Shown: positions 15,653-25,446, numbered from the stretch's first letter. The stretch: 64,000 bases of DNA from CAZGUX01 sp964529305 (GCA_964529305.1 CAZGUX010000285.1:49184-113183); one strand, 5' to 3'. Made by a program: numbers and translations. Notes: generated from the sequence alone by a model not told the origin.

Positions 15653-18169
15653 GTGTCCCGACTCAGCCGCAAACCCGAGGTGATGAGTCCCGCCGGGTAT
15701 TGGCCGCAGTTGCACGCAGCCGTCGAAGCGGGGGCGGACTCCGTCTACTTCGGGCTGAAACACTTCACGGCACGCGCCAAGGTCGGCTTCTCCCTCGCGG
15801 AACTGGAGGAGGTCATGCGGACCCTGCACCGCCGCGGCGTTCGCGGGTTCGTCACCTTCAACACCCTGATCTTCGATCACGAAATCGAGGAAGCCGCGAG
15901 GTCCCTGGCGCGGATTGCCGAGTCCGGCGCCGATGCCATCATCGTGCAGGATCCGGCTGTGCTCGCGTTGGCGCGCGAGATTGCACCCGACCTCGAACTC
16001 CACGCCAGCACCCAGATGAGCATCACGGACGCGAGGGGCGCCCGGTTGGCCGCGGAGATGGGCGCGCAACGCGTAACGCTGGCCCGCGAACTGTCGCTCT
16101 CCGGGATTCAGGCCATCCGCGAACAGGTCGACGTCGAACTCGAAGTCTTCGTCCACGGCGCGTTGTGCGTCGCCTATTCCGGGCAGTGCTTCTCGTCGGA
16201 AGCCTGGGGCGGGCGGAGCGCGAATCGGGGACAGTGCGCGCAAGCGTGCCGCCTGCCTTACGAACTGGTCGTCGACGGCGTAGTCAAGCCACTGGGTGAC
16301 GCGCGGTATCTGTTGTCGCCCGGCGATCTGTTCGCCCTGCGGCAGGTTCCGGAACTGGTCGAGATCGGCGTGGCGGCGCTGAAAATCGAGGGCCGCTACA
16401 AAGAGGCCGACTACGTCGCCGCGGCGACCGAAGCCTATCGAAATGCGGTTGACGAAGCCTGGGCGGGCCGGTCCGCTCCCGTCACCGACGCGGAGGCCCT
16501 TCGCCTCGAGCAGGTATACTCGCGCGGACTGGGTCCGTATTTTCTCACCGGCGCCAATCATCAGGCCGTGGTGCGGGGACGCGCTCCCAGGCATCGAGGC
16601 GTATGGATGGGGCGCGTCGTCAAACCTTCCGAGGGCGGAGTGATTGTCGAGCCGGGCGCGGCCAACCGGATCTCGCCGCTGAAACCCGGGGACGGATTGG
16701 TCTTCGACGCAAGCGATTGGAGGAGCCCTCAGGAACCGGAAGAAGGAGGCCGCCTGTTTGAGATCGTGCCGCTGAGGGAAGGACGCTGCGAACTCCGATT
16801 TGGGCGCGGCGCGATCGACTGGCGACGTATCCGGCCCGGCGACATGGTATGGCGGACAAACGACCCCGCCGTCGACAAGTCCCTGCGCGTCTTCACAAAC
16901 GCGGCGGCGCCGGTGAGGAAGCAAGCCGTCGCGGCGACGGTGATCGCAGTGGCTGGTGGGCCCCTGGAACTGACGCTAACGCTGGTGGAGGATCCAGGCA
17001 CATCGGTTCGCGTGTTCGGGCAGGAACCGCTGCCGCCCGCGCGAAACCAGGGAGTCACGTCGGAAATGATCCGCCAGCACCTGGAGCGGATGGGCAACAC
17101 GCCCTATTTGCTGACGCACGTGGACCTGAAGACCAGCGGAGAGCCTTTTGTCGCCGCCTCACTGATGAACCAGCTCCGGCGTGAGGCGGTAGAGGCGCTG
17201 GCCGCCCGGCAAAGCGAACCCCGTCCCATCTCGGTTCACTCTTATCTCGATGCCGTTCGCCGCCTGCAGCCTCGCGCGAAGGCGCCGGCGACGCGGGAAG
17301 GCGCGCAACTTCACCTGCTGGTCCGCACACCGGAACAACTGGCAGCGGCCATTGGTGCAAGGCCGGCCAGTCTGACCCTCGACTATCTGGATCTCTATGG
17401 GCTCAAGCCCTCGGTCGATCTGGTGAGGCAGTCGGGATTGACCGTGCGCGTCGCCAGCCCTCGTGTGCTCAAGCCGGGGGAAGAGAAGATCGCTGCCCAC
17501 CTGGCGCGATTCGAATGCCCGATCCTGGTGCGGCCGGCCGGGTTAGTGTGTGCGTTGCGCGAAAGTAGCGAGGCCGAACTGGTGGGTGACTTCAGCTTGA
17601 ACGCCGCCAACGCCATCAGCGCGAACCTGCTGCTGGGCATGGGTCTCACGCGCATCACGCCGGCCCACGATTTGAATGCCGCCCAGGTGGCGGAACTGGC
17701 GCGCGAGGTCGGGCCCGGCCGCATCGAGGCGATCGTCTACCAGCATCTTCCGGTGTTCCATACGGAGCACTGCGTGTTCTGCCGGTTTCTCTCCACGGGC
17801 ACGAGCTACAGAGATTGCGGCCGGCCGTGCGAAACCCATCGGGTCGAACTGCGCGACACGAACGGACGCTCCCACCCGGTGATGGCCGATGTCGGCTGCC
17901 GCAACACGGTCTTTGGGGCGGAGGCGCAGGAGGCCGGCGCCCACCTCGACTCCTGGCGGGAGACGGGCATCCGGCACTTCCGCATCGAGTTCGCGCACGA
18001 ATCCGGTGAGCAGGTTACTGTAATCGCGGCGGCGTTCCGGGCTTGCCTCGACGGCGAGATCAGCGTCCGGCAACTCCAGGAAACGTTGCGCCGGACCTCG
18101 CCGCAAGGGACAACGCAGGGAAGCCTGTTCGTGTCCCCGGATTATCTGGCGCTCCCGATCCTGCAGTGA
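15653..18169 (+). CDS. Peptidase U32 family protein with C-terminal DUF3656-type region
   Basis: An 838-residue protein of the U32 family. The N-terminal half shows the usual core: KPEVMSPAG, DSVYFGLKHF, GVRGFVTFNTLI, ELHASTQMSI, then the U32 signature ELEVFVHGALCVAYSGQC and the cysteine pair in RGQCAQACRLPY. The C-terminal part has a second cysteine group, HCVFC and YRDCGRPC. In studied relatives (RlhA, TrhP) such cysteines bind an iron-sulfur cluster used in RNA hydroxylation, so tRNA or rRNA modification is a better guess than proteolysis. I choose the GTG at 15653, preceded by GGAAGA; the longer frame upstream runs into the inverted repeat. It overlaps the Nudix gene (GTGA). Confidence 0.85.
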   Translation: MSRLSRKPEVMSPAGYWPQLHAAVEAGADSVYFGLKHFTARAKVGFSLAELEEVMRTLHRRGVRGFVTFNTLIFDHEIEEAARSLARIAESGADAIIVQDPAVLALAREIAPDLELHASTQMSITDARGARLAAEMGAQRVTLARELSLSGIQAIREQVDVELEVFVHGALCVAYSGQCFSSEAWGGRSANRGQCAQACRLPYELVVDGVVKPLGDARYLLSPGDLFALRQVPELVEIGVAALKIEGRYKEADYVAAATEAYRNAVDEAWAGRSAPVTDAEALRLEQVYSRGLGPYFLTGANHQAVVRGRAPRHRGVWMGRVVKPSEGGVIVEPGAANRISPLKPGDGLVFDASDWRSPQEPEEGGRLFEIVPLREGRCELRFGRGAIDWRRIRPGDMVWRTNDPAVDKSLRVFTNAAAPVRKQAVAATVIAVAGGPLELTLTLVEDPGTSVRVFGQEPLPPARNQGVTSEMIRQHLERMGNTPYLLTHVDLKTSGEPFVAASLMNQLRREAVEALAARQSEPRPISVHSYLDAVRRLQPRAKAPATREGAQLHLLVRTPEQLAAAIGARPASLTLDYLDLYGLKPSVDLVRQSGLTVRVASPRVLKPGEEKIAAHLARFECPILVRPAGLVCALRESSEAELVGDFSLNAANAISANLLLGMGLTRITPAHDLNAAQVAELAREVGPGRIEAIVYQHLPVFHTEHCVFCRFLSTGTSYRDCGRPCETHRVELRDTNGRSHPVMADVGCRNTVFGAEAQEAGAHLDSWRETGIRHFRIEFAHESGEQVTVIAAAFRACLDGEISVRQLQETLRRTSPQGTTQGSLFVSPDYLALPILQ

Positions 18170-18579
18170 GGCCGGACATTCACAAGGCGGGTTTTCTGCT
18201 GGTTCGCGAGGGACGCGTGCTGTTGTGCCGGAAGCACCGATCGACCGCGCTGCTGATTCTGCCCGGCGGGCGGATTGAGAACGGCGAGTCGGCGGAGGAA
18301 TGTGTGCGGCGCGAGCTACGCGAGGAGTTGGGCGAGGTGGAACCGGCCGGGCTCCAGTTTCTGGGCGCATATGAAGAACAGGCCGCCGAAGGCGACGGGC
18401 GAACGATCCGGATTGAGTTATTCGGCGGCGAACTCACGGGCCGGCCCCAGGCATGCGCGGAGATCGCGGAGTTAGTCTGGTTCGGTGTCGACGACGATCG
18501 GGCGCTGTTGGCGCCGAGCCTCCGGAACCGTATCGTGCCGGATCTGATCGAACGGCGGGTGTTGCCTTGGAGCGGATAA
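18166..18579 (+). CDS. Nudix hydrolase
   Basis: A 137-residue Nudix protein with a near-perfect Nudix box: GGRIENGESAEECVRREL followed by REELGE, giving the metal-binding glutamates. The start is a GTG at 18166 overlapping the stop of the U32 gene by four bases, giving the N-terminus RPDIHKAGFLLVREGRVLL, which matches the family's first strands. It probably hydrolyses a nucleoside diphosphate derivative or an oxidised nucleotide; the exact substrate cannot be told. It is translationally coupled to the U32 protein. Confidence 0.85.
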   Translation: MRPDIHKAGFLLVREGRVLLCRKHRSTALLILPGGRIENGESAEECVRRELREELGEVEPAGLQFLGAYEEQAAEGDGRTIRIELFGGELTGRPQACAEIAELVWFGVDDDRALLAPSLRNRIVPDLIERRVLPWSG

Positions 18580-18685
18580 CGGAGGTCCGCAGGCGGTGGT
18601 CAAGACACGATTGGTCACCGCGCAATTGGAGAACTGAGCCCGGCAACCCCCTCCCTCACGGTCGGGGCTGCAGAATGGCAGGTGC

Positions 18686-20416
18686 ATGGAGAACAAGGAA
18701 ATCGCGCGCATCCTGGTCGAAACCGCCGACCTGATGGAGATCGGCGGAGAGGATACGTTCCGCATCCGCAGCTATCGCAACGGCGCGACTGCGATCGAAG
18801 GATACACCGAGCGAGTCGCGGAGATTCTGGCGGACTCGTCGCGCAAAGTGACCGATATTCCCGGTATCGGCAAGGGCCTGGCCTTCGTATTGGCCGAAAT
18901 TGTCGAGCGCGGATCGTGCGAGAAGCGCGATCTGTGGCTGGGGAAATTCGGCGGTGTGGCGCTGGAGATGCTCCGGATTCAGGGTCTCGGGTCCAAGGGG
19001 ATCAAGCTCATTCTCGAAAGCTATCCCATCCGCACCATCGACGAATTGGAAAAGCTGTGCCGGGAGCAGAAGATCCGCGAACTGCCGCGCATGGGCGCCA
19101 AACTCGAAGAGAAGGTCCTGAAGTCGATCGAGCAGTTGCGGCGGCAAAGCGGACGGTTCCTGCTGAGCTTTGCCGACGGAGTGGCTGCGGAGTTGAAGCA
19201 GCACCTTGCCCAGGTTCCGGGCGTCGAGCAGATCGTGCCGTCGGGGAGCCTGCGCCGCGGCCGGGAGACGGTCGGCGACCTCGACCTGCTGGTGACCGGA
19301 ACTGCCAGCGCCGACTCGGTATTGAGCCACTTTCTGAAGCATCCCGATATCCATGACGTGCTGGGTCGTGGCGAGAACAAGGCCAGTGCCAAGTTCGGAG
19401 CGCAAGGACTGCAGGTGGACGTGCGGGCGCTCCGGCGCGAAAGCTTCGGCGCGGCTCTGCAATACTTCACCGGCAGCAAAGAGCACAACGTCGCCATCCG
19501 CACGCGTGCTGTGAAGATGGGCTTCAAGCTGAACGAATACGGTCTGTTCAAGACCGACACGGACGAACTGGTGGTGAGTGAGACGGAAGAGGAAGTCTAC
19601 CGGGCTCTGGGCCTCGATTGGATTCCGCCCGAAATGCGCGAGAACCTGGGCGAGATCGACCTTGCCGCCGAAGGACGCTTGCCGCGGTTGGTGAACCTCG
19701 ATGACATTCGCGGCGACCTCCACATGCACACGCGCGAGACCGACGGGCGCGCGACGCTCGAAGAGATGGCCGAGGCCGCGCGCGCAATGGGCTACGAGTA
19801 CATCGCCATTACCGACCATTCCAAGGCGCTGGCCATGGCGAACGGGTTGGACGAGCGGCGCGTGGTGGAGTTCGCCCACCGTGTGCGGGAGATCAATCGC
19901 CAGGATCTGGGCATCCGCATCTTCTCGGGGATCGAGTGCGACATTCTCCGCGATGGCTCGATGGACCTGGCCGAAGACGCCCTGGCCGAACTCGACTTCG
20001 TCATCGGCAGTGTCCACAACCACATGAACCTGGAAGCCGCGGAGATGACCGATCGCATGCTGAAGGCGCTGGAGAGCCCTTCCCTTCGGGTGATCGGGCA
20101 TCCCACCGGCCGGCTGCTGCTGCACCGCGAACCGTTCCACTGGGACTTTGAGCGAATCGTGGACGAGGCGGTGCGGCGGGGCGTACGGTTTGAAATCAAT
20201 TCCTCGCCCGAAAGGCTAGACCTGGAGCCTGCCCTGGTCCGAACAGCCAAAGCAAGGGGTGCGCGGTTCGTGGTTGCGACTGACGCGCACCACCCCAAGC
20301 ATCTGGCCCATATGCGCTATGGCGTGACCGTTGCCCGGCGGGCCTGGCTCGGCCCCGATGATATTCTGAATACGTTGCCGTTGGCGGCGTTTCAGGCCGC
20401 CCTCGAACGGGCCTGA
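18686..20416 (+). CDS. polX: DNA polymerase/3'-5' exonuclease PolX
   Basis: A 576-residue family X DNA polymerase with a C-terminal PHP domain, the bacterial PolX layout and length. The N-terminal 8-kDa-like domain holds a helix-hairpin-helix (DIPGIGKGLA, about 53-62). The nucleotidyl-transferase site GSLRRGRETVGDLDLLV (about 187-203) supplies the DxD aspartates. The PHP domain begins near residue 339 with DLHMHTRETDGRA and continues with ITDHS, GIECDIL, GSVHNHM, GHPTGRLLL and TDAHHP, which form the trinuclear metal site of the 3'-5' exonuclease/AP endonuclease. It fills gaps in base-excision repair. It stands alone, 106 bp after the Nudix gene. Confidence 0.93.
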   Translation: MENKEIARILVETADLMEIGGEDTFRIRSYRNGATAIEGYTERVAEILADSSRKVTDIPGIGKGLAFVLAEIVERGSCEKRDLWLGKFGGVALEMLRIQGLGSKGIKLILESYPIRTIDELEKLCREQKIRELPRMGAKLEEKVLKSIEQLRRQSGRFLLSFADGVAAELKQHLAQVPGVEQIVPSGSLRRGRETVGDLDLLVTGTASADSVLSHFLKHPDIHDVLGRGENKASAKFGAQGLQVDVRALRRESFGAALQYFTGSKEHNVAIRTRAVKMGFKLNEYGLFKTDTDELVVSETEEEVYRALGLDWIPPEMRENLGEIDLAAEGRLPRLVNLDDIRGDLHMHTRETDGRATLEEMAEAARAMGYEYIAITDHSKALAMANGLDERRVVEFAHRVREINRQDLGIRIFSGIECDILRDGSMDLAEDALAELDFVIGSVHNHMNLEAAEMTDRMLKALESPSLRVIGHPTGRLLLHREPFHWDFERIVDEAVRRGVRFEINSSPERLDLEPALVRTAKARGARFVVATDAHHPKHLAHMRYGVTVARRAWLGPDDILNTLPLAAFQAALERA

Positions 20417-20458
20417 GCTACCAAACCGAACGTTCGCGAGTCCAACCGGAAGAACACG

Positions 20459-21817
20459 ATGCGAATCACTAACTGTCTGCTTGCCGTCGCGTGCGCACTA
20501 CCGTGCATTGGCGCTGATATTCAGGTTCCCTTCGAGAAATACAAGCTGAAGAACGGCCTGCGCGTGCTGCTCTCGCGAGACACCTCGGTGCCCGTGGTCA
20601 CCGTGTACGTGCTATACGGCGTGGGCGCGCGTTCGGAGGAGAAGGGCCGCACGGGCTTCGCGCACCTGTTCGAGCACATGATGTTTCAGGGGTCGGCCAA
20701 TGCGCCCAAGGGCGTGCACTTCAAGACTGTGGAATCGAACGGCGGCAACCTGAACGGCTCCACCCATCCCGACTACACGGACTATTTCGAGACCCTCCCC
20801 TCGAACAAACTTGCCGTTGGGTTGTGGCTCGAGTCCGACCGGATGCGCAGCCTGGCTATTACCAAAGCGAACCTCGACAACCAAAAGGAAGCGGTGAAAC
20901 AGGAACGCCGTCTCAGCTTCGACAATCGCCCGTACAACACCGCCATCGTCGACAAGTGGCCCTTGATCGCGTTCCAGAACTGGCAGAGCAACCATTCCCT
21001 CATCGGCTCGTTCGAGGATTTGAACGCGGCCGGCGTCGAGGATGTTTCCAGGTTCTTCAAAATCTACTATGCGCCCAACAATGCGGTGCTGACGATTGTG
21101 GGCGACTTTCAGCCGGCCGAGGCGAAGAAGTGGATCGAAACGTATTTCGGGGACATTCCGGCGCAGGATCAGCCGAAACATCCGGATATGACGGAGCCGC
21201 CCATCACCCAGCCTCGCCACGAAACGGTGAAAGACGCGCTGGCGCGGGTTCCCGCCGTGATTGCGGGCTATCCAGGCCCGGCGCGGCGTTCGCCCGACTA
21301 CTATGCGCTGGTGATGGCGGACGTGCTGCTGACTGGCGGCGAAAGTTCGCGCTTGCAGCAGAACCTGGTGAAAGGCAAACAGTCGGTCATTCAGTACGAA
21401 GCGAATCCGGGGTGGCCGTTCGCCGGCGCCAGCGACTACAAGGAACCGGGCCTCTACGCCGTGTTCGCCCTTCACAATCCGTCGTTCACCGGCAAACAGA
21501 TCCTCGACCAGATTCAAGAGGAGTTCGGCAAGCTGGCAGCTCAGCCGGTGGAGATGAAGGAGCTGAACCGGGCCCGTACGTTTCTGCGCGCCTCCCGCAT
21601 CAAGGAACTGCAGGGCACCATGGCCCGCGCCCGCCTGCTGGCGCAGTACGAGCTCTTCGACGGCAACCCGGGGTTGATTTCCACCGAGATGGATCAACTG
21701 CTGGCCGTAACGCCGCAGCAAATCCAGGCGGTGGTGAAGAAATACCTGGACGGAAACAGACGTGTCTCGATGGAAATTGTCCCGGCCCCTCGCAAGGGCG
21801 GGAAGGAGGGCAAGTAA
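20459..21817 (+). CDS. M16 family zinc metallopeptidase, catalytic subunit
   Basis: A 452-residue secreted insulinase-family peptidase. A signal peptide (MRITNCLLAVACALPCIGAD) precedes the core YKLKNGLRVLLSRD. The inverted zinc motif HxxEH is at His69-Glu72-His73 (AHLFEHMMFQG), and the distal glutamate is in AVKQERRLSFDNRPY about 75 residues later. The C-terminal half is the second M16 lobe (GDFQPAEAKKWIETYFGDIP). The gene is followed after one base by a second M16 gene that lacks the zinc site, so the two form a heterodimer like mitochondrial processing peptidase. It probably degrades peptides in the periplasm. Confidence 0.92.
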   Translation: MRITNCLLAVACALPCIGADIQVPFEKYKLKNGLRVLLSRDTSVPVVTVYVLYGVGARSEEKGRTGFAHLFEHMMFQGSANAPKGVHFKTVESNGGNLNGSTHPDYTDYFETLPSNKLAVGLWLESDRMRSLAITKANLDNQKEAVKQERRLSFDNRPYNTAIVDKWPLIAFQNWQSNHSLIGSFEDLNAAGVEDVSRFFKIYYAPNNAVLTIVGDFQPAEAKKWIETYFGDIPAQDQPKHPDMTEPPITQPRHETVKDALARVPAVIAGYPGPARRSPDYYALVMADVLLTGGESSRLQQNLVKGKQSVIQYEANPGWPFAGASDYKEPGLYAVFALHNPSFTGKQILDQIQEEFGKLAAQPVEMKELNRARTFLRASRIKELQGTMARARLLAQYELFDGNPGLISTEMDQLLAVTPQQIQAVVKKYLDGNRRVSMEIVPAPRKGGKEGK

Positions 21818-21818
21818 G

Positions 21819-23213
21819 ATGCGAGGCGTACTAACCGGAGTTCTGTTTGCGGCTTGCCTGCACGGCCAAGCCATTGACCGGACCAAGCCTCCGGGAACTC
21901 CACCGCTCCCGCCGTTCAAGATCCCGGCCATGACCGAGAGCACGCTGGCAAACGGCCTGACCGTCGTGACCCTTCAGGACGGCCGGTTCCCCCTGGTGAC
22001 GGTGCGACTGGCTTTTTCGACGGGGTCGCGATTCGACCCGAAGGACAAACCAGGTCTGGCGGAAGCCGTGGCGTCGCTGTTGACAGAAGGTACCAAAAGC
22101 CGAGTGTCGCGGCAGATCGCCGAGGAGGTCAACGAGATCGGGGGGTCGCTGAGCGCGTCGGCGAGCGCCGATTCGCTGATTCTGGCCGGATCGGCGCTGT
22201 CGGAGAGCACCGGCAAGTTGATTGACCTGGTGGCCGATGTCGCGCGCAACGCAACGTTCCCCGCGGATGAAGTCGCCCTCTACAAGCAGAACCGGAAGCA
22301 GCAGTTGTTGGAACAGCGGTCGCAGTCGGAGTTCCTGGCGGATGAGAAGGTGAAAGAGGTCGTCTTCGGCGATCATCCCTACTCGCGGCAGAATCCCACG
22401 CCGCAGTCGATCGACGCCCTGGATACGGCCGTGTTGGCCGGCTTTCGCGACCGGTTGCTGGCCCCGAATCAGGCAGTCCTCATCCTGCTAGGCAAGCTGC
22501 CGCCGCGCCCTGCATTGTTGAAGATGCTGGAGGCGAAGTTCGGCGGCTGGCAGAAGCGCGACGTTCCCGCGCCTCCCTCGGGTCCCCTGCCCGCGGCCAA
22601 ACGCACGATCACTCTGGTCGACCGGCCGGGTTCCGTGCAGGCGGACGTCCACGTCGGCCGTCTCGGCATCACGCGCACGGATCCGGCCTACTATGCGCTG
22701 ACCGTCGGGAACGCCATCCTCGGAGGCGGTACGTCGTCGCGCCTGTTCAACGGCATTCGCGAAAAGAAAGGCTACGCCTATTCCGTCTACTCGTACAACC
22801 TGGCGCAGAAAGACGCAGCGATCTTCTCCGCCGCCATGCAGGTCCGGAACGAGGTAGCGGGTGACGCCATCGCCGAGCTGCTGGGAGAACTGAAGAAGAT
22901 GACCAGCGAGCCGGTGACGAGCCAGGAACTGTCGAGCGTCAAGAACTACCTCAGCGGCAACTTCGTCATTCGGATGCAGAGCCAGGACGCGCTGGCCACC
23001 CAGATCGTCACGGTCAAGTCGATGGGGCTGCCGAAGGATTACCTCGAGATGTACACGCAGCGAATTCGCTCCGCGGAGCCCGACCAGATCCTGAACGCGG
23101 CTAGGCGAGTGATGGATCCGGAAACGTCCGCCCTGGTGGTGGTGGGGGATTCCAAGCAGATCAAGGCGAAGCTGGACGCACTGGGTAGCGTGGAAGTGGT
23201 TCCCGCGAAGTGA
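21819..23213 (+). CDS. M16 family peptidase-like protein, non-catalytic partner
   Basis: A 464-residue secreted M16 homologue starting at the ATG at 21819, one base after the previous stop, with a short signal peptide (MRGVLTGVLFAACLHGQ). The region that should carry HxxEH reads KPGLAEAVASLLTEG, so the zinc ligands are missing. The glycine-rich loop that binds substrate N-termini in such partner subunits may be the GGGTSSRLFNGIREKKG segment. Family knowledge says such inactive subunits pair with the active M16 encoded next door and bind substrate. The two genes form one operon with the following Nudix gene. Confidence 0.9.
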   Translation: MRGVLTGVLFAACLHGQAIDRTKPPGTPPLPPFKIPAMTESTLANGLTVVTLQDGRFPLVTVRLAFSTGSRFDPKDKPGLAEAVASLLTEGTKSRVSRQIAEEVNEIGGSLSASASADSLILAGSALSESTGKLIDLVADVARNATFPADEVALYKQNRKQQLLEQRSQSEFLADEKVKEVVFGDHPYSRQNPTPQSIDALDTAVLAGFRDRLLAPNQAVLILLGKLPPRPALLKMLEAKFGGWQKRDVPAPPSGPLPAAKRTITLVDRPGSVQADVHVGRLGITRTDPAYYALTVGNAILGGGTSSRLFNGIREKKGYAYSVYSYNLAQKDAAIFSAAMQVRNEVAGDAIAELLGELKKMTSEPVTSQELSSVKNYLSGNFVIRMQSQDALATQIVTVKSMGLPKDYLEMYTQRIRSAEPDQILNAARRVMDPETSALVVVGDSKQIKAKLDALGSVEVVPAK

Positions 23214-23215
23214 CC

Positions 23216-23734
23216 ATGAAAATTGTCGAGAAGAAGCAGGTCTACGAGTGCGGGTTGTTCGCGGTCACCGAGGAGCACGCCACCGACGGCAAGGACTATC
23301 ACATCCAGCGGTCGATCGTGCGCCACAACGGTTCGGCGGTCATGATGGCGGTGGACGAGAAGAAGCGGATTCTCCTGGTGCGCCAGTATAGAGTGCCGGC
23401 GGGGCGCTATCTGTGGGAGCTGCCGGCGGGAAAGCTCGATCCCGGAGAGAAGGCCCTGCAGGCCGCCAAACGGGAACTGGTTGAAGAAACCGGCTACCGC
23501 GCGAAGCAGTGGAAGAAACTGGTGACGTTCTATCCGAGCCCGGGGTATGTGAGCGAGACTATGACCATCTACCTGGCGACGGGATTGACCGCCGGGGATG
23601 CGGCTCCCATGGAGGACGAACGAATCGAAGGCCGGTGGTTCGCGGCCAAAGACGTTCAATCGATGATCGCCGCGGGCCGGATTCAGGACGGCAAGACCAT
23701 CATCGGGTATTCGCTGTGGAAGCAACTGCGCTGA
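23216..23734 (+). CDS. Nudix hydrolase, ADP-ribose pyrophosphatase type
   Basis: A 172-residue Nudix protein of the ADP-ribose pyrophosphatase/NudF type. The signature runs GKLDPGEKALQAAKREL and VEETGY, and it is preceded by ILLVRQYRVPAGRYLWELPAG, the classic ADPRase lead-in, then followed by FYPSPGYVSE. I choose the ATG at 23216; a GTG at 23210 that overlaps the previous stop is an alternative that adds two residues. It should hydrolyse ADP-ribose or a similar nucleotide sugar to AMP and a sugar phosphate in the cytoplasm. It lies in an operon with the M16 pair and the M29-like gene, with no obvious functional link. Confidence 0.87.
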   Translation: MKIVEKKQVYECGLFAVTEEHATDGKDYHIQRSIVRHNGSAVMMAVDEKKRILLVRQYRVPAGRYLWELPAGKLDPGEKALQAAKRELVEETGYRAKQWKKLVTFYPSPGYVSETMTIYLATGLTAGDAAPMEDERIEGRWFAAKDVQSMIAAGRIQDGKTIIGYSLWKQLR

Positions 23735-23743
23735 GAGGACACG

Positions 23744-24814
23744 ATGCGGCTGGCATGCGGAGGGTTGCTCGTTGGGCTGGCGTCGACGGCGTGGGGTCAG
23801 TCTCCGCCCGCGCTCGATTGGGATGCGATTGCGCGTCGCCTGACCGGCGCCGTCAAGGCGCAGGCGGGCGAGAAAGTCCTGATCCGCGCCCACCAGTCGT
23901 ATTTCCGTGAAGTCACGTCTCGCGTGGCGAAATCCCTTCACGCCACGGTGATCGACGACGCGAGGCCGCTGCCGTCCCTCGACGGTTACGGCATCTTCTA
24001 TTGGATGCCCCTGGGCGACAACGGCCGGCAGTTGACCCCCGCCGAACGCCAGGCGGTGGCGAAGTGGCTGGATGGCGGCGGCCGGCGGCGGTCGATTCAC
24101 TTCCATTGGCCGGAAGGCAGCCGCCGGACGGACGGCACCCAGACCGCGCACACTCCTGAACTGGACGCGATGTACGCCCGGGCGCTCGACATCGACTACG
24201 CGGCCCTCGACGCCAACATGGATCGCGCGATCCGTTTCTTCAGGAAGGGCACCGTGCGCATCCTGACGCCCCAGGGGACGGACCTGATGTTCCGCACCGG
24301 CCTGCGCCCGTGGAACAAGCAAAACGGGGACATGTCCGGCGAGCGCGCCCTGGCCGCCAGGATGCGAGTCGACCGCGAGATCGAGTATCCGGCGGGCGTC
24401 CTGCGCGTGGCGCCGATCGAGATGACGCCGCACGGCAGGTTGGCGCTCCCCGAAATGCGGGTGGGAGACACGGTGGCGCGAAAAGTGTCCCTGCTTTTCG
24501 ACAACGGACGGATCTCGCGCGTAAGCGCGGAGACCGGTCAGGACGCCATCGAATCCTATTTGAAGCAGAACGGAGACTCGGCGTTTCAGTTCCGCGAGTT
24601 CGCCCTGGGGTTCAACCCCAAGCTGGAACTGGTTGACGCCCTGACGATTCCCTACTTCGGCTACGGGGCCGGCGTCGTGCGGGTGAGCCTGGGTGACAAC
24701 GAGGAACTCGGCGGCACGATTCGCGGTGGATTCTCGCGCTGGTTCTTCCTGCCGGACGCGTCGGTTCACGTGGACAATCGCTACTTCGTGCGCAACGGCA
24801 AGCTGGTTCCGTAA
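23744..24814 (+). CDS. Secreted protein, possibly related to M29 aminopeptidases
   Basis: A 356-residue protein with a signal peptide (MRLACGGLLVGLASTAWGQ). The C-terminal third (FREFALGFNPKLELVD, GYGAGVVRVSLGDNEELGG, then a histidine in SVHVDN before a final strand) resembles the metal-binding end of M29 (AmpS/AmpT-like) aminopeptidases, where a GxNP segment and a late HxD bind the metals. The N-terminal half (VKAQAGEKVLIRAHQSYF) also fits the M29 opening around the phrase 'gekvli'. I offer this as a likely distant relation; not all M29 ligands can be placed. It begins nine bases after the ADPRase stop. Confidence 0.6.
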   Translation: MRLACGGLLVGLASTAWGQSPPALDWDAIARRLTGAVKAQAGEKVLIRAHQSYFREVTSRVAKSLHATVIDDARPLPSLDGYGIFYWMPLGDNGRQLTPAERQAVAKWLDGGGRRRSIHFHWPEGSRRTDGTQTAHTPELDAMYARALDIDYAALDANMDRAIRFFRKGTVRILTPQGTDLMFRTGLRPWNKQNGDMSGERALAARMRVDREIEYPAGVLRVAPIEMTPHGRLALPEMRVGDTVARKVSLLFDNGRISRVSAETGQDAIESYLKQNGDSAFQFREFALGFNPKLELVDALTIPYFGYGAGVVRVSLGDNEELGGTIRGGFSRWFFLPDASVHVDNRYFVRNGKLVP

Positions 24815-24838
24815 CCCAGGGTCGAGGGACGTGGACGG

Positions 24839-25339
24839 CTAGCCGAAAATATCGCTCTTCGAGAGAACAATGCCGAATTCCGGCAGTTCCAACTGTTCTA
24901 CTTCATGGAGTCCGTCGCCGCGATACACAAGCAATTTGCGGTCTTCCGGATCGGCCACCCAAATGTGCGCCACGCCCCATCGCCGGTACTCATCAAGCTT
25001 TGGCACCACGTAACCAATACGGTCGTCCGGTGAAAGCACCTCAATGGCGGCCAGTGGAGGATGATCGGGAAAGCCGCACTCCGGTTCCGAGGCAAAGACG
25101 GCGACATCCGGAATCCGGTAGCGCGTGGGAGTGACCTTGTGGCGAACTTCCGGAACGACAAAGATTCCGGTAGTCTTCTCCCACTGCCGAAGCAGGTAGA
25201 TAAAGGTGCCCTGCACACGTCCGTGCGACTTGTTGCCCCTGTTCCGCTCCACAATCTCGCCATCGAGGTACTCGCGGTCGGAGCCGTCGAATACCGTGTG
25301 GAGGTACTCTTCAACGCTCAACAGCGTCTGCGGGCGCAT
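24839..25339 (-). CDS. Uma2 family endonuclease (DUF820)
   Basis: A 166-residue protein of the Uma2/DUF820 restriction-endonuclease-like fold. The N-terminus (LLSVEEYLHTVFDGSDREYLDGEIVER) and the PD-(D/E)xK-like core (YRIPDVAVFA, then AAIEVLSPDD, and KLDEYRRWGVAHIWVADPE) are the family hallmarks. These proteins occur in many paralogues in Acidobacteriota and cyanobacteria; their role is unknown and many may be mobile. It lies between the M29-like gene and polA on the opposite strand, with 107 bp to the polA start. Confidence 0.9.
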   Translation of the reverse strand: MRPQTLLSVEEYLHTVFDGSDREYLDGEIVERNRGNKSHGRVQGTFIYLLRQWEKTTGIFVVPEVRHKVTPTRYRIPDVAVFASEPECGFPDHPPLAAIEVLSPDDRIGYVVPKLDEYRRWGVAHIWVADPEDRKLLVYRGDGLHEVEQLELPEFGIVLSKSDIFG

Positions 25340-25446
25340 GGCTTCACACTAGCAGAAAGCAAACTGGCGAAAGAATGTTGCACCCGGGCGCTTCAAATCG
25401 GCGCCCCTGGAGTGGTTTCTGGCGAGCCGAGTTATGATTGGGCGAC

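Noticed and set aside
25411..25446. Possible polA promoter with TATGAT at about 25434
   Set aside because: The -10-like box has no convincing -35 at the right distance and sits eight bases before the ATG.
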